This document shows positions 34,705 through 42,809 of a DNA stretch of 42,809 bases, piece after piece; the first letter of the stretch is position 1; every line of letters begins with the position of its first letter. Where the stretch lies: the NCBI GenBank assembly GCA_947258385.1, contig CAMYII010000059.1, positions 1 to 42,809 of the forward strand. The letters are read 5' to 3'. Made by a program: the position numbers and the translations under genes. The stretch comes from Acidiferrobacterales bacterium (GTDB lineage Bacteria > Pseudomonadota > Gammaproteobacteria > Acidiferrobacterales > SZUA-150). The notes beneath the pieces are model-generated. The model made no database searches. It saw only the letters and a list, made by a program, of their open reading frames with translations, and was not told where the DNA came from.

Positions 34705-35790
34705 CTACCCTTTCTGCTGTTGGAAACCTTGCATGAAATCGATCAACGCGTCGATGCCTTCCTCGGGCATGGCGTTGTAGATGCTGGCGCGCATGCCGCC
34801 AACGGAGCGATGCCCCTTCAACTGCACCAGCCCGGCGCCCTTGGCCTCGGCGAGAAAGGCCTCGTCCAGGGCAGCGTCGGCCAGAACAAATGGCACGTTC
34901 ATCCACGAGCGGCAGGCGGGATCGACCGGGTTGCGGTAGAACCCGCCGGAGCCGTCGATGGCGGCATAGAGCTTATCGGCCTTGCGCTGGTTGCGCTCTG
35001 CCATCGCCGCCAGGCCGCCCTTCTGTTTAAGCCACTGGAATACCAGCCCCGCCATATACCAGGCGTACGCCGGCGGAGTGTTGTACATCGAACCGTTGTC
35101 CGCGTGGACTTTATAGTTGAACATGCTCGGCACCTGCTCACCCGCATGCCCCAGCAGGTCCTCGCGAATGATCACGATCGTGAGCCCCGCCGGGCCGATA
35201 TTCTTCTGCGCGCCGGCATAGATCACGCCAAACCGGCTGACGTCGATCGGGCGCGACAGCAGGGTCGATGACATGTCCACCACCAGCGGCACGTCCCCGG
35301 CCTCCGGCGCCCAGTGAAACTCCACCCCGGCAATGGTCTCATTGGGCACGTAATGCAGATAGGCCGCCTCGGGGTCGAGCCGCCATTCGCGCTGCGGCGG
35401 GATGCCGGTGAACTTGAACTCCTCCGTATTGGCGACGATATTGACCGTGCCAAAGCGCTTGCCCTCGGCAATGGCCTTCTTCGACCAGTGGCCGGTGCAT
35501 ACATAATCGGCCTTGGTTTTGCCGCCGAGCAGGTTCAGCGGCACCATGGCGAACTGCGACGAGGCCCCGCCCTGCAGGAACAGCGCCTTATAGTTTGGCG
35601 GGATGCCGAGCAGCTCGCGCAGGTCGCTTTCCGCCTGCTCGGCAATCGAGAGAAATTCCTTGCCGCGGTGACTCATTTCCATGACCGACATGCCCGCCCC
35701 GCGCCAGTCGAGCAGCTCGGCCTGGGCCTGTTCCAGGACCGGCTGCGGAAGGACAGCCGGTCCGGCACTAAAGTTGAATACTCTCGCCAT
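34705..35790 (-). CDS. serC: phosphoserine aminotransferase
   Basis: A 361-residue PLP enzyme that makes 3-phosphoserine in the second step of serine synthesis and can also serve pyridoxine synthesis. [25 protein letters not shown] is the standard N-terminus, [19 protein letters not shown] binds phosphate, and [21 protein letters not shown] near 190-210 has the PLP lysine. Residues near the C-terminus ([25 protein letters not shown]) complete the family pattern. It follows gyrA by about 50 bases and is followed closely by serA, an order seen in pseudomonads. Confidence 0.96.
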   Translation of the reverse strand: MARVFNFSAGPAVLPQPVLEQAQAELLDWRGAGMSVMEMSHRGKEFLSIAEQAESDLRELLGIPPNYKALFLQGGASSQFAMVPLNLLGGKTKADYVCTGHWSKKAIAEGKRFGTVNIVANTEEFKFTGIPPQREWRLDPEAAYLHYVPNETIAGVEFHWAPEAGDVPLVVDMSSTLLSRPIDVSRFGVIYAGAQKNIGPAGLTIVIIREDLLGHAGEQVPSMFNYKVHADNGSMYNTPPAYAWYMAGLVFQWLKQKGGLAAMAERNQRKADKLYAAIDGSGGFYRNPVDPACRSWMNVPFVLADAALDEAFLAEAKGAGLVQLKGHRSVGGMRASIYNAMPEEGIDALIDFMQGFQQQKG

Positions 35791-35841
35791 TGATTGATCT
35801 CAGGTGGTGTTGGTTGGTGTAAAAAGCGTTGAGCGCGCCGT

Positions 35842-38421
35842 CTAATCGCCGTCGCCCGCGGTGTCGACCTCCACCCCGTTTTCGGCCTCGGCAACCATAT
35901 CCATACCCACGAGCTTTTCGTCCTCATCCAGATCGATCAGACACACGCCCTGGGTGTTGCGGCTCATGACGGAGATCTCATCGACCCGCGTGCGAATCAG
36001 CGTCCCGCCGCTGGTGATCAGCATGACCTGATCGTCAGAGCCGGTCAGATGCGCGCTCACCACCAGGCCCCGCCGTTCGCTCACCTGAATGGAGATCACG
36101 CCCTGCCCGCCGCGCTTGTGCACCGGGTAATCCGAGAGCAATGAGCGCTTGCCAAAACCGTTGGCCGTCGCCGTCAGTACCGCGGCCGTGCTGTCCTCAT
36201 CCGGGCAGGCAATGATCTGCGAAATCACGTTTTGCTTCGCCTTCAAGGCGATCCCGCGCACACCGCGCGCGTTGCGTCCCATGGGACGCACATCCTGCTC
36301 GTTGAAACGCACGACCTTGCCGGCATCGCTGAAAATCAGAATATCGCACCGTCCCGCGGTGAGCCCGACACCGACCAGGCGGTTGCCCTCGGCAAGATCG
36401 ATCGCGATAATACCGCTCGCGCGCGGGCGCGAGAACTCGGTCAGTGCGGTCTTCTTCACCGTGCCGTCGGAGGTGGCCATGACTACGAACTTGTCTTCTT
36501 CGTAACCGCGGATCGGCAGGATGGCGTTGACCTGCTCGTCCGGCCCGAGCGGCAGCAGATTGACCACCGGCTTGCCGCGGGCCCCGCGGCCGGCGACCGG
36601 GATCTCGTAGACCTTGAGCCAGTAGACCTTGCCCCGGCTGCTGAAACACAGAATCGTGTCGTGGGTGTTGGCGACGAACAGCTTGTCGATGAAATCCGCC
36701 TCCCTCATGCGGGTCGCCGATTTGCCCTTCCCGCCCCGACGCTGGGCGCGGTATTCACCCAATGCCTGCGCCTTGACGTAGCCGGCGTGCGAGAGCGTCA
36801 CGACCAGGTCCTCTTCGGCGATGAGATCCTCCATGCTGAGGTCGATGTGCCCCTTTACGATCTCGGTACGGCGCTTGTCGCCGTACTGTTCGCGCACGGC
36901 CACCAGCTCTTCGCGGATCACCTTCATCAGCCGGTCGGGGCTCTGCAGAATGTCGAGCAGGTCCTCGATCCTTTTCAGTATCTCGCGATACTCCCCGTGC
37001 AGCTTTTCCTGCTCCAGTCCGGTCAGGCGATGCAGGCGTAAATCCAGGATCGCCTGCGCCTGGGCGTCGGACAGCTGATAGCCCTTCTTGCCCAGACCGT
37101 AGATGGCGTCCAGGCCCTCCGGGCGTGACAGGCTGGTGTCGCTTTCCGCCAACAGCCTGGCAATGATCTTCGCCGGCCACATGTGCTTCATGAGCTTGAC
37201 CTTGGCCTCGGCTGCGTCTTTGGCCGCACGGATCAGGGCCACGATCTCGTCGATGTTCTCCAACGCGACCGTGAGGCCTTCTAGGATATGGGCACGCTCG
37301 CGTGACTTGCGAAGATCATACAGCGTGCGGCGGGTCACCACCTCGCGGCGGTGACGCACAAACGCCTCCAGGATCTCCTTGAGATGGCACAGCCGCGGCT
37401 GGCCGTGGTCCAGGGCCACCATGTTGATGCCGAACACGGTCTGCATGGCGGTGTGCTGGTAGAGGTTGTTCAGCACCACGTCCGCGACCTCGCCGCGCTT
37501 GAGCTCGACCACCATGCGCATGCCCCGCTTATCGGACTCATCGCGCAGCCCCGAGATGCCCTCAAGCCGTCCCTCCTTCACCAGATGCGCGATCTTCTCG
37601 AGCAGCCGCGCCTTGTTGACCTGGTAGGGCAGCTCGCTGACGACGATGCGCTGATGGCCCTTGGCTCCGGTCTCAATCTCCACCCGGGCGCGCACGTAGA
37701 CGCGGCCGCGCCCGGTGCGGTAGGCATCGTGGATCCCTCGGGTCCCGTGGATAATGCCGGCGGTGGGAAAATCCGGCCCCGGCAGGTGCTGCATCAGCTC
37801 CTCGACGCCGAGGCTCTCGTCATCGATCAAGGCCATGCAGGCGTTGATGACCTCGATTAGATTGTGCGGCGGAATGTTGGTCGCCATGCCGACCGCGATC
37901 CCTGCAGAGCCGTTGACCAGCAGATTCGGCAGCTTGGTCGGCAGCACATCCGGAATCTGCTCGTTGTTGTCATAGTTGGGTGAGAAATCGACGGTCTCCT
38001 TGTCGAGATCCGCCAGCATCTCATGGGCGATGCGGGCCATGCGGATCTCGGTATAACGCATGGCCGCCGGCGAATCGCCGTCCACGGACCCGAAGTTGCC
38101 CTGCCCATCGATGAGCGGATAGCGCATGGAGAACTCCTGCGCCATGCGCACGATGGTATCGTAGGCGGCGGTATCGCCGTGGGGATGATATTTACCGATC
38201 ACGTCACCGACGACGCGGGCGGATTTCTTATAGGACTTGTTCCAGTCGTTGCTCAGCTCGTGCATCGCGAACAGCACCCGTCGATGCACGGGCTTCAGGC
38301 CGTCGCGCACGTCCGGCAGCGCACGGCCGACAATGACGCTCATGGCGTAGTCCAGGTAGGACTGCCGCATCTCGTCCTCGAGGTTGACCGGGATGGTTTC
38401 TTTCGCGAATTCTTCTGCCAT
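35842..38421 (-). CDS. gyrA: DNA gyrase subunit A
   Basis: An 859-residue type II topoisomerase subunit that cuts and rejoins DNA during negative supercoiling, with GyrB. The active tyrosine is Y123 in [18 protein letters not shown]. The quinolone-binding segment is [20 protein letters not shown] (77-96) with T84 and D88, where E. coli has Ser83 and Asp87; threonine there is normal in pseudomonads. The GyrA box QRRGGKG near 560 shows gyrase rather than topoisomerase IV, and the acidic tail ([15 protein letters not shown]) is typical. Start ATG has no strong ribosome binding site. It follows mtnA, a common pairing. Confidence 0.97.
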   Translation of the reverse strand: MAEEFAKETIPVNLEDEMRQSYLDYAMSVIVGRALPDVRDGLKPVHRRVLFAMHELSNDWNKSYKKSARVVGDVIGKYHPHGDTAAYDTIVRMAQEFSMRYPLIDGQGNFGSVDGDSPAAMRYTEIRMARIAHEMLADLDKETVDFSPNYDNNEQIPDVLPTKLPNLLVNGSAGIAVGMATNIPPHNLIEVINACMALIDDESLGVEELMQHLPGPDFPTAGIIHGTRGIHDAYRTGRGRVYVRARVEIETGAKGHQRIVVSELPYQVNKARLLEKIAHLVKEGRLEGISGLRDESDKRGMRMVVELKRGEVADVVLNNLYQHTAMQTVFGINMVALDHGQPRLCHLKEILEAFVRHRREVVTRRTLYDLRKSRERAHILEGLTVALENIDEIVALIRAAKDAAEAKVKLMKHMWPAKIIARLLAESDTSLSRPEGLDAIYGLGKKGYQLSDAQAQAILDLRLHRLTGLEQEKLHGEYREILKRIEDLLDILQSPDRLMKVIREELVAVREQYGDKRRTEIVKGHIDLSMEDLIAEEDLVVTLSHAGYVKAQALGEYRAQRRGGKGKSATRMREADFIDKLFVANTHDTILCFSSRGKVYWLKVYEIPVAGRGARGKPVVNLLPLGPDEQVNAILPIRGYEEDKFVVMATSDGTVKKTALTEFSRPRASGIIAIDLAEGNRLVGVGLTAGRCDILIFSDAGKVVRFNEQDVRPMGRNARGVRGIALKAKQNVISQIIACPDEDSTAAVLTATANGFGKRSLLSDYPVHKRGGQGVISIQVSERRGLVVSAHLTGSDDQVMLITSGGTLIRTRVDEISVMSRNTQGVCLIDLDEDEKLVGMDMVAEAENGVEVDTAGDGD

Positions 38422-38589
38422 AATTTATTGTCTGATCAGCTTCAATTGAGTCTTGCGTCCCGCGGGCGGCCGCCACACACAGCCATCCCCGCCAACGGCA
38501 TTCCGCAACCCGCTGGAAAACGCCTCATACGACCGGGAATCCGTTTGCCCGGGGGGGAAATAGAACACCGGGGGAAGCAGTAAAACCGC

Positions 38590-38601
38590 ACTATTCTACC
38601 A
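38590..38601 (-). promoter_or_regulatory. candidate extended -10 promoter for gyrA
   Basis: On the minus strand TGGTAGAAT gives an extended -10 box (TG-N-TAGAAT), about 170 bases before the gyrA start codon in the 263-base gap after mtnA. A -35 box is poor, as expected with an extended -10. The gap is GC-rich and has no gene. The call depends on one short motif. Confidence 0.4.
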
Positions 38602-38684
38602 TGGAGGCGCGCCCCACTGCACGCCCGCGAGGGGTTTCATCGGGCGCCGGTAACGGGTCTGGGGCCTGCGGCAGGCAACGCGCG

Positions 38685-39746
38685 CTAGGCGGCCATCATG
38701 GCCGCAATCTTGTCCCGGTCCGGGGTGCTGACCACGCCCTTTTCGGTGACGATGGCGTCGATTAATGCCGCCGGGGTGATGTCGAAGGCGGGATTCCAGG
38801 CCCCCGCGCCCTCGGGCGCGATACGTCGAGCGCCGCAGCCCAGAACTTCGTCCGCATCACGATTCTCAATCGGTACGTCGGCCCCCGACGCGGTCTCAAG
38901 GTCGACGGTGCTGGTCGGGGCCACGACCATGAATTTGACGCCGTGATGGCGGGCCGCGACCGCCACGGCGTAGGTGCCGATCTTGTTGGCGACATCGCCG
39001 TTGGCGGCGATACGGTCCGACCCGACGATGACCCATTGCACCCGCCCCTGCCGCATCAAGTGGGCGGCGGCCCCGTCGGCGATCAGGGTCACGGGAATGC
39101 CGTCCTCAACCAGCTCCCAGGCCGTCAGACGCGCGCCCTGAAGCCAGGGCCGGGTCTCGTCGGCGTAGACCGATTTGATGCGCCCGCCGGCGACCCCGGC
39201 CCGCACCACGCCGAGCGCCGTGCCGTAACCCCCTGTGGCCAGCGCCCCGGTGTTGCAATGGGTCAACACGCCGCTGCCCGGCTCGATCAGCGCCGAGCCC
39301 AGCTCGCCCATGCGGTGATTGGCGGCGATGTCCTCGGCGTGGATGCGCCGCGCCTCTTGCAGCAGCGCTGGCGCCGGATCGCCGCTCACGCCATCGAGCA
39401 ACCCCCGCATGCGGTCCACCGCCCAGCGCAGGTTCACCGCGGTCGGCCGCGCCGCGGCCAGCTGCTGCAGGTCTTGTTCAATGGCGGTCTTCCATGCCGC
39501 CGGGTCTTCCCGGTAACGCGACCTTGCCGCGAGCACCACGCCGTAGGCCGCTGTCACGCCGATGGCCGGCGCCCCGCGCACCACCATGTCGGTAATGGCG
39601 CGGGCGACATCGGCGACGCTCTCCAGGCGCAGGTGTTCATAGCTCGCGGGCAGTTTGCGCTGATCGATCAGCTTGACAGCGCCGTTGTTCCACTCGACGG
39701 CACGGATGCGATCATAGGCAATGGGGGTTTCAGCGGGATCTGACAT
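38685..39746 (-). CDS. mtnA: S-methyl-5-thioribose-1-phosphate isomerase
   Basis: A 353-residue enzyme of methionine salvage that isomerises methylthioribose-1-phosphate to methylthioribulose-1-phosphate. [20 protein letters not shown] (59-78) and [20 protein letters not shown] (about 163-182) carry the catalytic cysteine and phosphate loop, and [19 protein letters not shown] near 240 has the catalytic aspartate. It is related to the eIF2B fold. A GTG two codons upstream (39752) is an alternative start. No other salvage gene is adjacent; gyrA-mtnA neighbourhood is frequent in gammaproteobacteria. Confidence 0.94.
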   Translation of the reverse strand: MSDPAETPIAYDRIRAVEWNNGAVKLIDQRKLPASYEHLRLESVADVARAITDMVVRGAPAIGVTAAYGVVLAARSRYREDPAAWKTAIEQDLQQLAAARPTAVNLRWAVDRMRGLLDGVSGDPAPALLQEARRIHAEDIAANHRMGELGSALIEPGSGVLTHCNTGALATGGYGTALGVVRAGVAGGRIKSVYADETRPWLQGARLTAWELVEDGIPVTLIADGAAAHLMRQGRVQWVIVGSDRIAANGDVANKIGTYAVAVAARHHGVKFMVVAPTSTVDLETASGADVPIENRDADEVLGCGARRIAPEGAGAWNPAFDITPAALIDAIVTEKGVVSTPDRDKIAAMMAA

Positions 39747-39841
39747 CGACACAAGTCTATCACCGATCGCGCCTGAGGAACCAGACGATGAGGGTCGGCA
39801 TCAGCGGCCGCTTTTGGATACGTCTTCAAGCACACGCGCGC

Positions 39842-41227
39842 CTATCGATAGACGCGTATGGTGTCCACATCGGCGATACGCACCGGCAGGGTCACGGACC
39901 CCGCACGCATGCGCTGCTTGACCTTGATCGCCGTGCTCGTAACCTCCTGAATGGTCCCGGCAAACTCCCTGCCGTCCCGGGTCGTGATCTTGGCGTATTT
40001 GCCGAGATGATCCGGTAACTGCCTCACCGTCGCTGTGTGATAGCCTGCCTCTTCGCTGGACACCGTGTCCTGTTGTGCCGGTCCGGGTACCCGCCTGGAC
40101 GGGCGCGGCCGCGTGGCATCCGGTGGCTGCGCCTGCTGGGCCGGCGTGCTGCCAACGGCATCGCGCGCGGCAAACTTGGAATGCAGCCCCAGGTCCTCGA
40201 CCGGTTTACCATTGACCCGGAGGTCGAGGTTGAGCCAATCCATGAGATCGTTGACGTTATAATTCTTTAATGTTGTGATATCGAAGGGCTCGACGGGATT
40301 GACCGCGACGTGGATCTCGCCGGAGTTCACTAAAAAATCCCGATACCCGTCCAATAGCTCCTGCCCCGCGATATAGCCGTGGCGTCTGGCAAACGCCTCG
40401 GTGCGTGCAAGGTGCCGGTCAATAAATTGCTCGACGCTGACGCCCAAGAGCTTTGCGCAATAACTGTTCTTGCGCGAGTTATAAGAATGATCGGTATAAG
40501 CCAACGACATGCCCGTCAGGCCGGGCTTGGCGAATACCGCCTGGGCGACCGCGAGCGAAGGTGCGGTGAAGTGCAGCGTCTGTTCGAATTGGCCCGAGGC
40601 GACCTCATCGGCGCTGAAGTCGACCCTTGTTTCGGCATAGTTCTGCGCGAGATCGAAGCGAAAGCCGAACTTCATGTCGACATCAATCACGTTATATCCC
40701 ATCGCGTGCAACTCGGCCGGCCCGAAGTGGGTCAGCTCACCGCAACCGAGCGCATCGATGGGCAGCCCGAAGAGATTGGTCTCATGCCGGTCCAGGAAGT
40801 CCAGGTAATGCGCGTTCATGTCGAGCTTGAAATCGTTGATGGCGATATCGAACTCCTCGGGAAACGTGCCCTCTTCGCGCAATCGCTTGAGCTTGACCAG
40901 GCCGGCCAGGCTTTTGGCGTCATAGAGGATCGATCCGATGCGGATTGTGTCCTGCAGCTGATAGGGCGCGATGGTGATGTCTTCCACACCGACGGTACCG
41001 CTTAAGGAGGTGTGTATCATGCCATATTTCACCGCCGCGATCGGCGACAACTGATTGACCACCTTGTCGAGCTGGTCTTTGACGGTGTACCACATGTAAC
41101 CCTTGAGCAGGCCAAACACGACCAGGGGGATGCCAACGATGATGATAAACAATCTTTGCATGACAGGGTGTCCCAAAATGCGGGCAACGGCGTACGTTGC
41201 ATCGGCACTGACCGAACCGCGAAACAT
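39842..41227 (-). CDS. membrane-anchored protein of unknown function with Sm-like C-terminus
   Basis: A 461-residue protein not recognised by family name. Residues 23-43 (MQRLFIIIVGIPLVVFGLLKG) are a single membrane helix near the N-terminus, so the rest is probably periplasmic. Residues 60-340 show an alternation of beta-like segments (GTVGVEDITIAPYQLQDTIRIGSI; VIDVDMKFGFRFDLAQ) reminiscent of AsmA/YdbH-like or DUF2125-like envelope proteins. After a proline-rich, low-complexity linker (375-400) the last 55 residues (KYAKITTRDGREFAGTIQEV near 414-433) resemble an SH3/Sm-like barrel. It precedes mtnA on the same strand with a 95-base gap. Role unknown. Confidence 0.7.
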   Translation of the reverse strand: MFRGSVSADATYAVARILGHPVMQRLFIIIVGIPLVVFGLLKGYMWYTVKDQLDKVVNQLSPIAAVKYGMIHTSLSGTVGVEDITIAPYQLQDTIRIGSILYDAKSLAGLVKLKRLREEGTFPEEFDIAINDFKLDMNAHYLDFLDRHETNLFGLPIDALGCGELTHFGPAELHAMGYNVIDVDMKFGFRFDLAQNYAETRVDFSADEVASGQFEQTLHFTAPSLAVAQAVFAKPGLTGMSLAYTDHSYNSRKNSYCAKLLGVSVEQFIDRHLARTEAFARRHGYIAGQELLDGYRDFLVNSGEIHVAVNPVEPFDITTLKNYNVNDLMDWLNLDLRVNGKPVEDLGLHSKFAARDAVGSTPAQQAQPPDATRPRPSRRVPGPAQQDTVSSEEAGYHTATVRQLPDHLGKYAKITTRDGREFAGTIQEVTSTAIKVKQRMRAGSVTLPVRIADVDTIRVYR

Positions 41228-41378
41228 CGTGTAATCCGCGCATCATCGCCGCGCTTATCGTTATTTAAAGATAGCAGAACATCTCGGCCGAAGATGCCTT
41301 GGGGGTGAATAATCGTGCAGTGATCAGAAACACACCGATATTTAGAAACATTATATAAACAATTGATTTATATATGAT

Positions 41379-41576
41379 TTATGAGGTCGAGGAAACAACT
41401 ATCAGCCCCTCTTGGGTATCTGAAGATCGCTGTCCGTCGTTTAACGCAAGTCGCTTGTTATTGCGATCGTACCAAGACCATTGTGGAACCCTGCCCTGTT
41501 GCTGTCGATAGACCGTGATCGCAACGGTTTTAACCCTACATTTTCTGTTCACCTGACTAAATCTGTCAGACGCCAT
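41379..41576 (-). CDS. uncertain small hypothetical protein
   Basis: A 65-residue frame starting with ATG at 41576, with AGG five bases before the start. The sequence is polar (QQQGRVPQWSWYDRNNKRLALNDGQR) with no signal, helix pattern or recognised motif. It is the only open frame of this size in the gap and has no partner gene. It could be a relic or a chance frame; evidence is weak. Confidence 0.2.
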   Translation of the reverse strand: MASDRFSQVNRKCRVKTVAITVYRQQQGRVPQWSWYDRNNKRLALNDGQRSSDTQEGLIVVSSTS

Positions 41577-41730
41577 TTCGCCTGGTTTTAGTGATACTGC
41601 GGCGACGCTGACAGCCCGCGCCGTTTACTGTCTATGCAACCCGATATCTGGGGACACGACCCGCACGGCCGGTCCCCGCTAACCGTTTTGGAATCCTCTG
41701 GGACCAACCGTATGCTTGCTGCCCAAAAAA

Positions 41731-41820
41731 CTAATGCACTACCTCCACCACTACAGCCGGGCCGTATTATGCCCGAGGCTCTTCAATGCCAAGGTCTCTG
41801 AAGTGATCCGCGAGGCTTTT
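41731..41820 (-). pseudogene. relic of the 3' end of an XRE-type gene (copy A)
   Basis: On the minus strand this reads ...SLADHFRDLGIEEPRA, a TAA stop, then YGPAVVVEVVH and TAG. It matches the C-terminus of the gene at 42584 (LAEHFKDLGIEEPRAYYGPVVVGMVH) codon by codon, with one tyrosine codon replaced by the stop. The remaining gene is absent. It lies about 65 bases downstream of higA. Confidence 0.65.
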
Positions 41821-41885
41821 AATGAATCCATCGTCGTTTTTTATATCCTTTTTCTGCGTAGGTTCACGTCGCCTCGATCCGGTTG

Positions 41886-42179
41886 TTATGCAGCCGATAC
41901 GTTTAGCTTTTTGACATCTCTCAAGTTGACCTTCTTGCGCGCATGCCAAAGATCATACTGATCCTGCATGGCAAGCCAACTCTCAGGAGAACGGCCCAGT
42001 GCTTTGGAGAGACGCAACGCCATCTCTGGCGAGATATTACTCTCACCATTTAACAGCCGATTCAGTGTCGAAGGCGACACGCCCAAGCTCTCCGCTACCT
42101 TTCGCACACTAATATCGAAGGGCTCAATATAAATCTCCCGGATAAATTCACCGGGATGGGGGGGATTATGCAGACTCAT
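41886..42179 (-). CDS. higA: HigA-type antitoxin (XRE helix-turn-helix)
   Basis: A 97-residue antitoxin that neutralises the neighbouring toxin and represses the operon. HPGEFIREIYIEPFDISVRKVAESLGVSPSTLNRLLNGESNISPEMALRLSKALGRSPESWLAMQ is the characteristic HigA/VapI domain, with the HTH at about 24-45. It follows the toxin gene with the stop and start sharing a base (TGATG), so translation is coupled. Toxin-before-antitoxin order is the norm for higBA and unlike most type II systems. It probably binds the palindrome at 42474-42490. Confidence 0.92.
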   Translation of the reverse strand: MSLHNPPHPGEFIREIYIEPFDISVRKVAESLGVSPSTLNRLLNGESNISPEMALRLSKALGRSPESWLAMQDQYDLWHARKKVNLRDVKKLNVSAA

Positions 42180-42457
42180 CAGTGGTAATCCTCATAGTTC
42201 ACGACGTAAGCGTTGCCATCTCGAAACTCAAAAGTTATGCGCCAATTCCCGCTAACCAATATTGACCAGCGTCCTTTCTGGCCGCCTTTGAGCGGGTGCA
42301 GACGAAAGCCGGGGATATCCATATCCTCGATCGCAGCTGCAGTATCGAGCGCCGCCAACTGTAACCGAAGCCGTTTCTTATGCGCCGGCTGTATTCCCGC
42401 CGCGCTACCCGTTTCATAGAAACGGCGCAATCCCTTGTGCTTAAACGACTTGATCAC
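42179..42457 (-). CDS. higB: HigB-type toxin (RelE superfamily)
   Basis: A 92-residue mRNA endoribonuclease of the RelE/HigB fold, acting on ribosome-bound mRNA. IKSFKHKGLRRFYETGSAAGIQPAHKKRLRLQLAALDTA and the end GFRLHPLKGGQKGRWSILVSGNWRITFEFRDGNAYVVNYEDYH are typical, with the conserved arginine and histidine near the C-terminus. The start is a GTG at 42457; the longer frame to 42544 adds 29 residues unlike the family. There is no ribosome binding site, and the predicted start of transcription falls on the GTG itself. Toxicity has not been shown. Confidence 0.92.
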   Translation of the reverse strand: MIKSFKHKGLRRFYETGSAAGIQPAHKKRLRLQLAALDTAAAIEDMDIPGFRLHPLKGGQKGRWSILVSGNWRITFEFRDGNAYVVNYEDYH

Positions 42458-42463
42458 GGAAAA

Positions 42464-42492
42464 AGTATAGCATGTTGCGCATCGCGCAACAA
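42464..42492 (-). promoter_or_regulatory. higBA promoter
   Basis: On the minus strand TTGTTG (42487-42492) and TATACT (42464-42469) are separated by 17 bases. The -10 box is five of six matches to consensus. Transcription should start about seven bases after the -10 box, at or within the GTG start codon of higB. The operator lies inside the spacer. Confidence 0.7.
42474..42490. promoter_or_regulatory. higBA operator palindrome
   Basis: GTTGCGC and GCGCAAC are perfect inverted repeats around a three-base centre, within the spacer and touching the -35 box of the higBA promoter. This is the typical place for repression by the antitoxin alone or by the toxin-antitoxin complex. Binding is inferred. 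Confidence 0.75.
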
Positions 42493-42514
42493 CTCCAGTT
42501 GTAGGAGGCCGATT

Positions 42515-42570
42515 GAGGACCGAGCTGCCGCTCACCAGGTTCAAGGCCCGCCAGCGACGGCCCGGTCCTC
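42515..42570. other. inverted repeat between higB and the XRE relic
   Basis: GAGGACCG (42515-42522) and CGGTCCTC (42563-42570) are perfect 8-bp arms, 40 bases apart, between the relic gene's stop and the higBA promoter. A similar GGGGAC/GTCCCC pair lies downstream of relic copy A (41650-41677), suggesting both belong to the same original 3' region. There is no T-run, so a terminator role is doubtful. Confidence 0.45.
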
Positions 42571-42583
42571 GTGGATCAAACGA

Positions 42584-42809
42584 CTAATGCACCATCCCCA
42601 CCACCACCGGTCCATAGTACGCTCGCGGCTCTTCGATGCCGAGGTCTTTGAAGTGCTCGGCAAGGTCCGCCGGGCTGGGGGGGGGTGTTAATAGCCCGGG
42701 GACGGGGAGTTCGAAGGCGTCGGCGAGTTTCTCTAAATTATCCACGCTGACATGACGTTCACGGACGCCCTACAGGGAAGTAGTAGTGTCGCGAGAGGGT
42801 GCCGCACAG
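42584..42809 (-). pseudogene. C-terminal part of an XRE-family regulator gene, interrupted (copy B)
   Basis: The minus strand encodes the end of a Cro/CI-type helix-turn-helix protein: ERHVSVDNLEKLADAFELPV (the last helices of the domain), then LLTPPPSPADLAEHFKDLGIEEPRAYYGPVVVGMVH and a stop. Upstream an in-frame TAG at 42770-42772 breaks the frame; the next frame upstream reads LSRHYYFPV, like the helix-turn-helix of this family, so a one-base frameshift may explain the break. The gene is cut by the window edge. It contains a run of nine G on the plus strand, a likely slippage or sequencing-error site. Confidence 0.7.

Larger units (their letters stand above)
41228..41885. other. gene-poor intergenic stretch with an AT-rich patch and a gene relic
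   Basis: This 658-base gap lies between higA and the 461-residue envelope protein. It holds an AT-rich patch at about 41335-41385 that could include promoters, one uncertain small open frame (41379-41576), an imperfect inverted repeat GGGGAC/GTCCCC at 41650-41677 and the relic at 41731-41820. No tRNA or known RNA is seen. Confidence 0.6.

Noticed and set aside
33952-35271. A 439-residue open frame on the plus strand
   Set aside because: It is antisense to serA and serC, which have full domain evidence; long antisense frames are common in GC-rich genes, and the translation shows no family.
42515-42570. Integron attC site beside a toxin-antitoxin cassette
   Set aside because: Inverted arms are present, but the conserved RYYYAAC and GTTRRRY core sites were not found at the ends.

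Overview
The window is chromosomal DNA of a gammaproteobacterium outside the Enterobacterales, probably of a sulfur-oxidiser or Chromatiales-like type. The main evidence is the gene order gyrA-serC-serA-pheA-hisC-tyrA-aroA-cmk-rpsA-ihfB-lapA-lapB-pyrF (pseudomonad-like supraoperon order), together with heptose/LPS genes and an RfaH-type NusG paralogue. The species assignment is inference. Every convincing gene lies on the minus strand, so transcription runs from high to low coordinates.

Right edge (about 41.2-42.8 kb): a higBA-type toxin-antitoxin pair with a recognisable promoter and operator. It lies between two diverged copies of the 3' end of an XRE-type regulator gene. Next (38.4-41.2 kb) come a membrane-anchored protein of unknown function with a small Sm-like C-terminal domain, then mtnA. 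The housekeeping block (23.0-38.4 kb) holds gyrA, serine and aromatic amino acid synthesis (serC, serA, pheA, hisC, tyrA, aroA), cmk, rpsA with a structured leader, ihfB, lapA, lapB, pyrF and a monocistronic ComEA-like gene with its own promoter and terminator. Two intergenic repeats interrupt it: a short heptamer-like repeat before tyrA and a 164-bp element with inverted ends before hisC.

A surface-polysaccharide region follows (0.3-22.9 kb). It opens with a heptose kinase, hldD and rfaH in one tight operon, then a winged-helix regulator with a palindrome over its start codon. About 50 bp before the next gene is an exact copy of the ops core (GGCGGTAGCGTG), the DNA element to which RfaH is recruited. 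From there the cluster reads: UDP-glucuronate 4-epimerase-like gene, manC, gmd, fcl (GDP-fucose supply), a small methyltransferase, a GT-C membrane protein, an epimerase-SDR fusion, a methyltransferase, a GtrB-like glycosyltransferase, GtrA, a radical SAM protein, another methyltransferase, a flippase, a NodU-type carbamoyltransferase, a CgeB-like glycosyltransferase and a very AT-rich GT2. The left edge carries the end of an IS3-family element.

The genes fit together as an O-antigen or exopolysaccharide locus whose long transcript is kept going by RfaH. Nucleotide sugars are made first, and modifying genes (carbamoyl, methyl, a radical SAM step) follow. Base composition falls and becomes patchy toward the left, as expected of exchanged glycan loci. 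No polymerase, chain-length regulator or initiating transferase is visible, so the locus is incomplete here or completed elsewhere. The most unusual parts are the RfaH/ops pairing in this setting, the coupled block from the radical SAM gene through the SDR fusion (whose C-terminal half lacks the catalytic lysine), and the toxin-antitoxin module with a predicted leaderless toxin message.
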